Assembly (NCBI GenBank): GCA_003525045.1
Contig: DQGF01000263.1
Location: forward strand, 3,934 to 11,228
DNA: 7,295 nt
Direction of reading: 5' to 3'
DNA from: Pseudomonas sp.
GTDB lineage: Bacteria > Pseudomonadota > Gammaproteobacteria > Pseudomonadales > Pseudomonadaceae
Shown: positions 1 to 6,429 of the stretch, in pieces
How positions within the stretch are numbered: the stretch's first letter is position 1
How the letters are laid out: each line of letters opens with the position of its first letter
Notes under the pieces: generated by a model
Seen by the model: the letters and a program-made list of their open reading frames with translations, nothing else
Told to the model about the DNA's origin: nothing
Databases searched by the model: none
Translations under genes and position numbers: made by a program

Positions 1-316
1 ACAAGGCGTAGGACTGGAACATCATGTTGATCGGCCGCTCGTACGGCGGCATGTCGGTGATGTCTACGCCATCGAGGAAAATGCGCCCCTCCGTGGGCCG
101 TTCGAAGCCTGCGAGCATGCGCAGCAACGTGGATTTGCCCGATCCCGAACCGCCGAGCAGGGCGAAGATCTCGCCTTTCTTGATTTCCAGGGACACATCG
201 TCCACGGCAATCGTCTCGTCGAACTTCTTCGTGACCCGGTCGATTTTGACCAGCACCTGTTTAGGTGACTGGTCGCCCTCGAGGGCTTTCTTATAGGCGC
301 CGGAGGCAACTGCCAT
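1..316 (-). CDS. spuF: Polyamine ABC transporter ATPase SpuF/PotG, N-terminal part (cut by window edge)
   Basis: This is the first 105 codons of the ATPase that energises putrescine/spermidine import; the rest lies beyond the left edge. The family is about 380 residues, so roughly the first 28% is visible. The start is the ATG at 316-314, with a GGGAG ribosome site at 325-329, 8 nt upstream. The frame reads [10 protein letters not shown] and then a PotA/PotG-type nucleotide-binding domain: Walker [10 protein letters not shown] at residues 55-63 (Lys61 and Ser62 contact the ATP phosphates) and the Q-loop in MMFQSYAL (Gln101). The double glycine opening the P-loop, in place of the more common Gly-Pro, is usual for PotG proteins as I recall them. 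It follows spuE by 68 bp on the same strand, so it is probably co-transcribed. The signature motif, Walker B and the regulatory C-terminal domain cannot be checked here. Confidence 0.93.
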   Translation of the reverse strand, partial: MAVASGAYKKALEGDQSPKQVLVKIDRVTKKFDETIAVDDVSLEIKKGEIFALLGGSGSGKSTLLRMLAGFERPTEGRIFLDGVDITDMPPYERPINMMFQSYAL

Positions 317-341
317 TTACGAAACTCCCAACAAAATTGCA

Positions 342-362
342 GTTCGCTCAAGGTGAACGAAC
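342..362 (-). other. Stem-loop in the spuE-spuF gap
   Basis: On the transcribed strand the arms GTTCGTTC (362-355) and GAGCGAAC (349-342) pair over 8 bp, with one G-U wobble and a 5-nt loop. The stem starts 22 nt after the spuE stop and ends about 12 nt before the spuF ribosome site. Only a four-U run follows, so it is not a good intrinsic terminator. It is better read as an mRNA 3'-end stabiliser or partial barrier separating the binding-protein message from the ATPase message. That role is inferred. Confidence 0.5.
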
Positions 363-384
363 CTTGGATAGTCTGAGCTTGAAA

Positions 385-1572
<1,188 letters not shown>

Positions 1573-1637
1573 ACCCTCGAAAAACCGTTCCAGCAAAACT
1601 TTCTGTCATTTAATTATTCCTGCTGCCGTCACCGCGC

Positions 1638-1662
1638 AGGCGACGACAACAGGTTGTTGCCT
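1638..1662 (-). other. Weak interrupted stem-loop after spuD
   Basis: An outer AGGC/GCCT stem (1638-1641 with 1659-1662) and an inner ACAA/TTGT stem (1646-1649 with 1654-1657) are separated by an asymmetric internal loop. The structure begins 9 nt after the spuD stop. It is much weaker than the stems in the other gaps and could be chance. Confidence 0.25.
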
Positions 1663-1671
1663 CAAACCGGC

Positions 1672-2784
1672 TTACTTACCGGATTTGATCTTGGTCCAGC
1701 TGCGAGTCAGGATCCGCTGGGTCGCGGCAGGCAAGTCGGAAATCGCGTACAGCTTGGCCAGCACGTCCGCTGGCGGGTAGATGCCTGGGTCGTCAGTGAT
1801 TTCTTTATCAACCAACGGGGTGGCGGCCGCGTTACCGTTCGGGAAGCGTACCGCGTTGGTGATTTCAGCCATGATTTCCGGCTTCTGCAGGAAGGTCATG
1901 AACTTGTAGGCGCCTTCGACGTTTTCGGCATCTTTAGGGATGGCGACCATGTCGTAGAAGCTGCCTGCACCTTCTTTCGGAATGTTGTAGCTGACTTTGA
2001 CCTTGTCACCGGCTTCAGCCGCGCGAGTCTTGGCCTGGTAGACGTCACCCGAGTAACCGATGGCCACGCAGATGTTGCCGTTGGCCAGGTCGGAGATGTA
2101 CTTGGACGAGTGGAAGTAACCGATCGAAGGACGGACCTTCAAGAACAGCGCTTCGGCTTCCGCCAGTTGTTTTTTGTCCTGGCTGTCGGTTGGATAGCCC
2201 AAGTAGTGCAATGCCACCGGAATCATCTCGGTTGGCGAGTCCAGGACGCTGATACCGCACGACTTCAACTTGGCGGCGTTTTCAGGTTTGAAGATCAGAT
2301 CCCAGGAATTGGTTGGCGCATCGGCACCCAGTGCAGCCTTGACCTTCTCGGCGTTGAAGCCGATACCGATCGAACCCCACATGTACGGGAAAGCGTGTTC
2401 GTTGCCCGGGTCACTTACCGATACCGCTTTGAGCAGATCAGTGTTCAGGTTCTTCCAGTTGGGCAGCTTGGACTTGTCCAGCTTCTGGTAAACGCCGGCC
2501 TTGATCTGCTTGGCCAGGAAGTTGTTCGACGGTACGACGATATCGTAGCCGGACTTGCCTGCCAGCAACTTGGCTTCGAGGGTTTCGTTACTGTCGAATA
2601 CGTCGTAAACGACCTTGATCCCCGACTCGGCCTCGAACTTCTTGACGGTATCCGGCGCGATGTAATCGGACCAGTTGTACACGTGCAGAACCTTGTCGTC
2701 CGCCTGAACTGCGCCCGCAATCACGCCCATCAGGGACATGGCGAGGAGGGTCTTGCCAGCTATCTTCATACCTAATGCCTTCAT
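1672..2784 (-). CDS. spuD: Periplasmic polyamine-binding protein SpuD (PotF family, putrescine type)
   Basis: This 370-residue solute-binding protein is a tandem paralogue of spuE. The signal peptide is [10 protein letters not shown] plus a hydrophobic core at about 12-25, with cleavage after AVQA (residue 28). The mature protein opens with [16 protein letters not shown]. Pocket residues by alignment to E. coli PotF are Trp38, Ser39, Asp40, Ser86, Glu186, Tyr244, Asp247, Phe276 and Asp278. Phe276 stands where SpuE has Trp271, matching the Phe/Trp difference reported to separate putrescine-binding SpuD from spermidine-binding SpuE. The ATG at 2784 is chosen because GGAG lies 8 nt upstream and the signal peptide starts there. 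The frame stays open for 46 more codons upstream, but that extension is not secretory-like and would run through the intergenic stem. A second in-frame ATG at 2769 lacks a good ribosome site. It lies between spuC and spuE on the same strand. Confidence 0.94.
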   Translation of the reverse strand: MKALGMKIAGKTLLAMSLMGVIAGAVQADDKVLHVYNWSDYIAPDTVKKFEAESGIKVVYDVFDSNETLEAKLLAGKSGYDIVVPSNNFLAKQIKAGVYQKLDKSKLPNWKNLNTDLLKAVSVSDPGNEHAFPYMWGSIGIGFNAEKVKAALGADAPTNSWDLIFKPENAAKLKSCGISVLDSPTEMIPVALHYLGYPTDSQDKKQLAEAEALFLKVRPSIGYFHSSKYISDLANGNICVAIGYSGDVYQAKTRAAEAGDKVKVSYNIPKEGAGSFYDMVAIPKDAENVEGAYKFMTFLQKPEIMAEITNAVRFPNGNAAATPLVDKEITDDPGIYPPADVLAKLYAISDLPAATQRILTRSWTKIKSGK

Positions 2785-2796
2785 GGGTAATGCTCC
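2782..2796 (-). promoter_or_regulatory. Ribosome site deciding the spuD start
   Basis: GGAG on the minus strand (2796-2793), 8 nt before the ATG at 2784-2782. It supports the 370-residue form over the longest open frame, which begins at 2922. Confidence 0.7.
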
Positions 2797-2900
2797 AATT
2801 TTTCTTTTTAACCACGTGTCCAGCAGCCTTTCCCGGGCATCCGGACAAGCGGTAGTCTGGCAAGATCCAAGGCAGGCTTTCAAGGAAAGACCCATCCTTT

Positions 2901-2943
2901 GTTTGCTCCGAGCGAAATGCAAACTTCACACCCCGCTCAGAGC
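2901..2943 (-). other. Stem-loop with a competing fold after spuC
   Basis: On the transcribed strand, GCTCTGAGCG (2943-2934) pairs with CGCTCGGAGC (2914-2905) over 10 bp with one G-U wobble, closing a 19-nt loop. It starts 7 nt after the spuC stop. A second repeat, GTTTGC (2901-2906) with GCAAAC (2919-2924), uses part of the same arm, so the two stems cannot form fully together. No U-run follows either. The position suggests protection of the spuC mRNA 3' end or a processing site ahead of the highly needed binding-protein message (inferred). Confidence 0.5.
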
Positions 2944-2950
2944 CTAGCAC

Positions 2951-4315
2951 TTAGCCCTGCAACGCACTCAGCGTCAGGTCCAGACACTTGCGTGCCTTTG
3001 TTACCAACTCATCGATTTCAGCCGGCGTAATCACCAGTGGCGGAGCAATGATCATGGTGTCGCCGACGGCGCGCATGATCAGGCCGTTTTCGAAGCAGAA
3101 CGTGCGGCAGATCATGCCAACGCCCTTGCCTTCGTAACGTTTGCGCGTGGCCTTGTCCTGCACCAGTTCGATGGCCCCCAACAGACCCACCCCACGCACT
3201 TCCCCCACCAGCGGGTGATCGTTCAGTTCCCGCAGACGTTTCTGCAAATAGGGTGCCGTTTCTGCATGAACACGTTCGACAATTTTTTCTTCGCGCAGGA
3301 TGCGGATGTTTTCCAGCGCCACCGCAGCAGCCACCGGGTGCCCGGAGTAGGTGAACCCGTGGTTGAAATCGCCACCTTCGTTGAGCACCGCCACCACTTC
3401 GTCACGCACGATCAGGCCACCCATAGGGATGTAGCCGGACGTCAGGCCTTTGGCGATGGTCATCATGTCTGGCTTGAGGTCGTAGAAATCGGTACCGAAC
3501 CACTCACCGGTGCGACCGAAACCACAGATCACTTCGTCAGCCACGAACAGGATGTCGTACTTGGCGAGGATTTCCTTGATGCGCGGCCAGTAGCTTTCAG
3601 GCGGAATAATTACGCCGCCGGCACCCTGGATCGGCTCGGCAATAAAGGCCCCGACGTTGTCGACGCCCACTTCCAGAATCTTCTCTTCCAGCTGGTTGGC
3701 CGCCCAGATACCGAACTCTTGCGGCGTCATGTCTCCGCCTTCACCGAACCAGTAAGGCTGTGCGATGTGGACGATGCCCGGGATCGGCAAGTCGCCCTGC
3801 TCGTGCATGTAGGTCATGCCACCCAGGCTCGCGCCGGCCACGGTGGAACCGTGATAGCCGTTCTTGCGGCTGATGATGACTTTCTTCTTCGGCTGGCCCT
3901 TGATCGCCCAGTAATGGCGAACCATGCGCAGCATGGTGTCGTTGCCTTCGGAACCGGAACCGGTGAAGAACACGTGATTCATGCCGTCCGGCGCGATGTC
4001 GGCGATGGCCTTGGCCAGCTCCAGCACCGGCGGGTGGGCAGTCTGGAAGAACAGGTTGTAATACGGCAGTTCGCGCATCTGCTTGCTGGCGGCATCGGCC
4101 AGTTCATCGCGACCGTAGCCGATGGCTACACACCACAGACCGGCCATACCGTCGAGGATCTTGTTGCCTTCGCTGTCCCAGAGGTAGACGCCCTTGGCGC
4201 TGGTGATGATCCGCGGGCCTTTCTCTTTCAGCTGCTTGAAGTCGCTGAACGGGGCCAGGTGGTGATCGTTGCTCAGGGTTTGCCATGCACGGGTTTGCGG
4301 ATTGTTGCTGGTCAT
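2951..4315 (-). CDS. spuC: Putrescine-pyruvate aminotransferase SpuC (class III, PLP-dependent)
   Basis: This 454-residue cytoplasmic class III (fold type I) aminotransferase is expected to move an amino group from putrescine to pyruvate, giving 4-aminobutanal and alanine; the aldehyde then goes to GABA. Visible family features are the phosphate-binding GSGSEGND (119-126), the ring-stacking GYHG (153-156), AEPIQGAGG (226-234), Asp260 in VADEV, which holds the pyridine nitrogen, and the Schiff-base Lys289 in [10 protein letters not shown]. Length and order are complete for the family, with no frameshift. The ATG at 4315 has AGGAGA 5-6 nt upstream, itself abutting a run of seven T. It sits 59 bp after spuB and 166 bp before spuD. 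The substrate is inferred from synteny with the spu operon and overall likeness to SpuC; related omega-aminotransferases for beta-alanine or other diamines look similar. Confidence 0.93.
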   Translation of the reverse strand: MTSNNPQTRAWQTLSNDHHLAPFSDFKQLKEKGPRIITSAKGVYLWDSEGNKILDGMAGLWCVAIGYGRDELADAASKQMRELPYYNLFFQTAHPPVLELAKAIADIAPDGMNHVFFTGSGSEGNDTMLRMVRHYWAIKGQPKKKVIISRKNGYHGSTVAGASLGGMTYMHEQGDLPIPGIVHIAQPYWFGEGGDMTPQEFGIWAANQLEEKILEVGVDNVGAFIAEPIQGAGGVIIPPESYWPRIKEILAKYDILFVADEVICGFGRTGEWFGTDFYDLKPDMMTIAKGLTSGYIPMGGLIVRDEVVAVLNEGGDFNHGFTYSGHPVAAAVALENIRILREEKIVERVHAETAPYLQKRLRELNDHPLVGEVRGVGLLGAIELVQDKATRKRYEGKGVGMICRTFCFENGLIMRAVGDTMIIAPPLVITPAEIDELVTKARKCLDLTLSALQG

Positions 4316-4326
4316 ACGAATCTCCT

Positions 4327-4366
4327 AAAAAAATCAGGTGAAAGCGCCGCCCGACAACGGCGGCGC
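4327..4366 (-). terminator. Strong GC stem-loop in the spuB-spuC gap, possibly a partial terminator
   Basis: GCGCCGCC (4344-4351) and GGCGGCGC (4359-4366) form a perfect 8-bp all-GC stem with a 7-nt loop, starting 8 nt after the spuB stop. On the transcribed strand it is followed by TTT, seven other bases and then T7 (4333-4327), which abuts the spuC ribosome site. The U-run is too far from the stem for an efficient intrinsic terminator, so attenuation or 3'-end protection are both possible. Termination is not shown. Confidence 0.45.
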
Positions 4367-4374
4367 CCGGCGTA

Positions 4375-5733
4375 TCAGACGGCGAAGAGCAGGAACTCCC
4401 GCTCCCACGAACTGATCACGCGCTTGAAGTTTTCATGCTCGGCCCGCTTGACCGCGACGTAGCCCGTGATGAATTTCTTGCCCAGGTATTTCTCGATGGT
4501 CGCGCTGTTTTCCATGCGTTCGAGGGCGTCTTCGATGGTCAATGGCAGACGCAGGTTGCGGCGTTCATAACCACGGCCCACCACCGGTGCACTCGGGTTC
4601 AAGCCTTCGACCATGCCGATGTAACCGCAGAGCAGGCTCGCGGCGATGGCCAGGTACGGGTTGGCGTCGGCGCCCGGCAGGCGGTTTTCCACCCGACGGT
4701 TTTGCGGCCCGGCGTCCGGAACCCGCAGGCCCACGGTGCGGTTCTCTTCGCCCCACTCCACGTTCACCGGTGCCGAGGTATCGGGCAGGAAGCGGCGGAA
4801 CGAGTTGACGTTCGGGGCGAATAGCGGCAACAGCTCGGGAATCAGTTTCTGCAAGCCACCGATGTGGTTCAGGAACAGCTGGCTCATGGTCCCGTCTTCA
4901 TTGGAGAAGACGTTCTTGCCGGTCTCGATGTCGATGATGCTCTGGTGCAAGTGCATCGCGCTGCCCGGCTCGCCGGTCATCGGCTTGGCCATGAAGGTCG
5001 CCGCCACGTCGTGCTTGAGCGCGGCTTCGCGCATGGTGCGCTTGAATACCAGGATCTGATCGGCCAGGGACAAGGCATCGCCGTGACGGAAGTTGATTTC
5101 CATCTGCGCGGTGCCGTCCTCGTGGATCAGCGTGTCGAGGTCCAGTTCCTGCAATTCGCACCAGTCATAGACATCTTCGAACAGCGGATCGAATTCGTTC
5201 GCCGCCTCGATGGAGAAGGACTGGCGACCGGTTTCCGGGCGCCCGGAACGGCCAATCGGCGGTTGCAGCGGATAATCCGGGTCTTCACTGCGCTTGGTCA
5301 GGTAAAACTCCATTTCCGGCGCCACGATCGGCTGCCAACCGTGGTCGGCGTAGAGTTTCAGGACCTTCTTGAGCACGTTACGCGGCGACAGCTCGATCGG
5401 GTTGCCTTGCTTGTCGTAGGTGTCGTGGATCACCTGGGCGGTCGGCTCGATGGCCCAGGGCACCAGGAACACCGCATTCGCGTCCGGCCGACAGATCATG
5501 TCGATGTCGGCCGGATCGAGCAGTTCGTAATAGATGTCGTCTTCGACATAATCGCCGGTCACGGTCTGCAACAGAACGCTCTCGGGCAGGCGCATGCCTT
5601 TTTCGGCAATGAACTTGTTGGTCGGCGAAATCTTGCCCCGGGTGATCCCGGTCAAGTCGGCGATCATGCATTCGACTTCTGTGATCTTGTGGTCTTTCAA
5701 CCAATCGGTGAGCTGGTCGAGGTTGTGACTCAT
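4375..5733 (-). CDS. spuB: Gamma-glutamylpolyamine synthetase SpuB (glutamine synthetase family)
   Basis: This 452-residue cytoplasmic enzyme of the glutamine synthetase fold should ligate glutamate to a polyamine amine group with ATP. An N-terminal beta-grasp domain (about 15-105) precedes the catalytic domain (about 115-450). Metal and substrate residues visible are Glu140 and Glu142 in APEMEFYL, Glu205 and Glu212 in IHEDGTAQMEIN, His261 and His263 in SAMHLHQS, Arg337 in ENRTVGLR and Glu349/Arg351 in RRVENRLPGADANPYL. Where true GlnA carries the adenylylated tyrosine (NLYDLP), this protein reads NLRLP with Arg395, so it should escape that control, in keeping with the glutamylpolyamine branch rather than ammonia assimilation. 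The ATG at 5733 has AGAGG (5743-5739) 5 nt upstream. It is 37 bp from the spuA remnant. The exact polyamine cannot be read from sequence. Confidence 0.92.
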   Translation of the reverse strand: MSHNLDQLTDWLKDHKITEVECMIADLTGITRGKISPTNKFIAEKGMRLPESVLLQTVTGDYVEDDIYYELLDPADIDMICRPDANAVFLVPWAIEPTAQVIHDTYDKQGNPIELSPRNVLKKVLKLYADHGWQPIVAPEMEFYLTKRSEDPDYPLQPPIGRSGRPETGRQSFSIEAANEFDPLFEDVYDWCELQELDLDTLIHEDGTAQMEINFRHGDALSLADQILVFKRTMREAALKHDVAATFMAKPMTGEPGSAMHLHQSIIDIETGKNVFSNEDGTMSQLFLNHIGGLQKLIPELLPLFAPNVNSFRRFLPDTSAPVNVEWGEENRTVGLRVPDAGPQNRRVENRLPGADANPYLAIAASLLCGYIGMVEGLNPSAPVVGRGYERRNLRLPLTIEDALERMENSATIEKYLGKKFITGYVAVKRAEHENFKRVISSWEREFLLFAV

Positions 5734-5755
5734 AAATGCCTCTTAGGCTGAGTTT

Positions 5756-5775
5756 CCTGACTCTTATAAGTCAGG
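5756..5775 (-). promoter_or_regulatory. Perfect 7-bp dyad just upstream of spuB
   Basis: CCTGACT (5756-5762) and AGTCAGG (5769-5775) form a perfect inverted repeat with a 6-bp spacer, CTTATA. It covers the stop codon of the spuA remnant (5771-5773) and ends 12 bp from the spuB ribosome site. It could be a hairpin in the message or a regulator-binding dyad. The spacer gives TTATAA, which could serve as a -10 element on the minus strand, but I find no good -35 to go with it. Confidence 0.4.
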
Positions 5776-6151
5776 CGTTGTTTGACGCATCGGCGTCGCT
5801 TGGTACAGATTGCCACTGCAATGGCCGCACACATAGGCCCGCCTCGACAATGTCGTGGTTCAACGAGAGCCTGGTTGCGCGTACAGAATCAGGAGCAGTA
5901 CCCGACGCATTGCCCGGGCCGCTATAGTGAAACAGTTCTATATTAGAAAGAGAGCCGATAAAGAGAATGTCGTCCAGGCCGTCCAGAATAACGGACGGGG
6001 CCGGCAAATCCTGCAGGGATGGAACAATTACCGGCACGCCCTTGGCAGCTGAGGCCACGATGCGAACGTACTTGTCGCCACTGATGTGATAAGCATACAG
6101 ACCGATCTGCCTGGAGCAGATGGTGACGCCGATTAACGGCAGGCGAGACAT
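5771..6151 (-). pseudogene. spuA: Truncated remnant of spuA/puuD (class I amidotransferase-type gamma-glutamyl hydrolase)
   Basis: The 126-codon frame starts MSRLPLIGVTICSRQIG and keeps AYHISGDKYVR and GLDDILFIGSLSNIELFHYSGP, the N-terminal third of SpuA/PuuD, which frees the amino acid from its gamma-glutamyl conjugate. Intact members are about 250 residues. The normally strong TGSPSN-x-(E/Q)P motif is altered to IGSLSNIEL (residues 65-73). The frame reaches EAGLCVRPLQ (103-112), which lines up with the nucleophile region EAG...ICRGLQ after loss of about four residues, and stops 14 codons later. The GGSLH segment and the catalytic His and Glu near QWHPEW are absent. The ribosome site before the ATG at 6151 is weak (GGGGTG). 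It stands where spuA sits in the spu operon, 37 bp before spuB. A small functional protein is possible but hydrolase activity is very unlikely. Alignments were made by eye from memory. Confidence 0.8.
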
Positions 6152-6200
6152 GAAGCACCCCGGTATTATTGCTGTTATGGGTTTGAATCGAGCTTAGCCT

Positions 6201-6241
6201 TGTTCATTTTTTTACACAACACCCCCGTAAAAAATACAACA
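6201..6241. promoter_or_regulatory. Imperfect 15+15-bp inverted repeat, candidate operator for a PuuR/PauR-type regulator
   Basis: The left arm TGTTCATTTTTTTAC (6201-6215) and the reverse complement of the right arm (6227-6241) agree at 12 of 15 positions, including a perfect 8-bp core TTTTTTAC/GTAAAAAA, separated by 11 bp. Read on the minus strand the left arm is GTAAAAAAATGAACA, which matches 11 of 15 bases of the E. coli PuuR box as I remember it (AAAATATAATGAACA). Pseudomonas has a PuuR homologue, PauR, that controls polyamine genes. Binding here is an inference from the likeness and the divergent position. Confidence 0.45.
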
Positions 6242-6304
6242 CGGCACGCTCAAGCCCGCGGCCGGCAAAGTGGTCAAAGGCATAAAAACGCCCCAAACTG
6301 CCTC

Positions 6305-6340
6305 AAAAAAGCCCTACGAGCGCTTTTTTAGGGCAAAAAA
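6305..6340 (-). terminator. Terminator-like element inside the divergent region
   Basis: On the minus strand, GCCCTA (6334-6329) pairs with TAGGGC (6316-6311) and is followed at once by six T (6310-6305), a plain intrinsic-terminator pattern with a 12-nt loop. On the plus strand, AAAAAAGC (6305-6312) pairs with GCTTTTTT (6322-6329), which ends in a T-run and so could terminate the other way. A third A-run (6335-6340) can also pair with the T-run. These folds exclude one another. No gene ends here, so the element is either a leader attenuator, the 3' end of a small RNA, an insulator between divergent promoters, or a relic. Confidence 0.5.
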
Positions 6341-6371
6341 GGCCTCACTTGACTTCGGCATGCCGTTCGGG

Positions 6372-6399
6372 TTGACTGGAAACCGAAGAGATCAATGAT
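6372..6399 (+). promoter_or_regulatory. Possible sigma-70 promoter of spuI
   Basis: A -35 box TTGACT (6372-6377, 5 of 6 to consensus) and a -10 box AATGAT (6394-6399, 4 of 6) are spaced by 16 bp. Transcription would start near 6406, giving a leader of about 24 nt that contains the ribosome site. A second TTGACT 23 bp upstream (6349-6354) has no matching -10 box. Confidence 0.35.
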
Positions 6400-6411
6400 T
6401 GATATTTTTAA

Positions 6412-6425
6412 CAACAAAGGTGTTG
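6412..6425 (+). promoter_or_regulatory. spuI ribosome site in a small hairpin loop
   Basis: CAACA (6412-6416) and TGTTG (6421-6425) form a perfect 5-bp stem whose 4-nt loop AAGG (6417-6420) is the core of the Shine-Dalgarno sequence. AAAGGTG ends 7 nt before the ATG at 6430. The stem is weak and the core stays exposed in the loop, so a regulatory effect is only a possibility. Confidence 0.4.
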
Positions 6426-6429
6426 CATC

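Larger units (their letters stand above)
6152..6429. promoter_or_regulatory. Divergent control region between the spuA remnant and spuI
   Basis: This 278-bp region must hold the promoters of both the minus-strand spu operon and spuI. It is AT-rich compared with its flanks, with several A/T runs of six or seven. It contains the dyad at 6201-6241, the terminator-like element at 6305-6340, two TTGACT hexamers (6349-6354 and 6372-6377) and a GC-rich patch near 6255-6266. No coding frame in it looks real. I could not fix the minus-strand promoter: a TTGTAT/TGTAAA pair with 17-bp spacing reading leftward across about 6236-6213 is possible but weak, and it would overlap the dyad. Confidence 0.7.

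Noticed and set aside
64..351. Minus-strand open frame of 95 codons over the spuF start
   Set aside because: It is in a different frame from the Walker A-containing reading frame that starts at 316; the latter has a ribosome site and clear ATPase motifs.
2785..2922. N-terminal extension of spuD (46 extra codons)
   Set aside because: It would precede a proper signal peptide with charged, non-secretory sequence, whereas the ATG at 2784 has a well-placed GGAG.
3215..4462. Long plus-strand open frame (415 codons) opposite spuC
   Set aside because: It covers most of an intact aminotransferase on the other strand; the residue make-up (many His, Val, Gly, Asp) is typical of a shadow frame.
4864..5751. 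Plus-strand open frame (295 codons) opposite spuB
   Set aside because: Shadow of the glutamine synthetase-family gene; no ribosome site or family features.
6165..6170. AATAAT on the minus strand as a -10 box for the spuA operon
   Set aside because: There is no acceptable -35 box at 16-18 bp, and the start of transcription would fall on or past the ribosome site.
6244..6257. GG-N10-GC pattern on the minus strand, as in sigma-54 promoters
   Set aside because: Only the invariant dinucleotides fit; the -24 and -12 flanks are poor matches, and such a pattern is common by chance.
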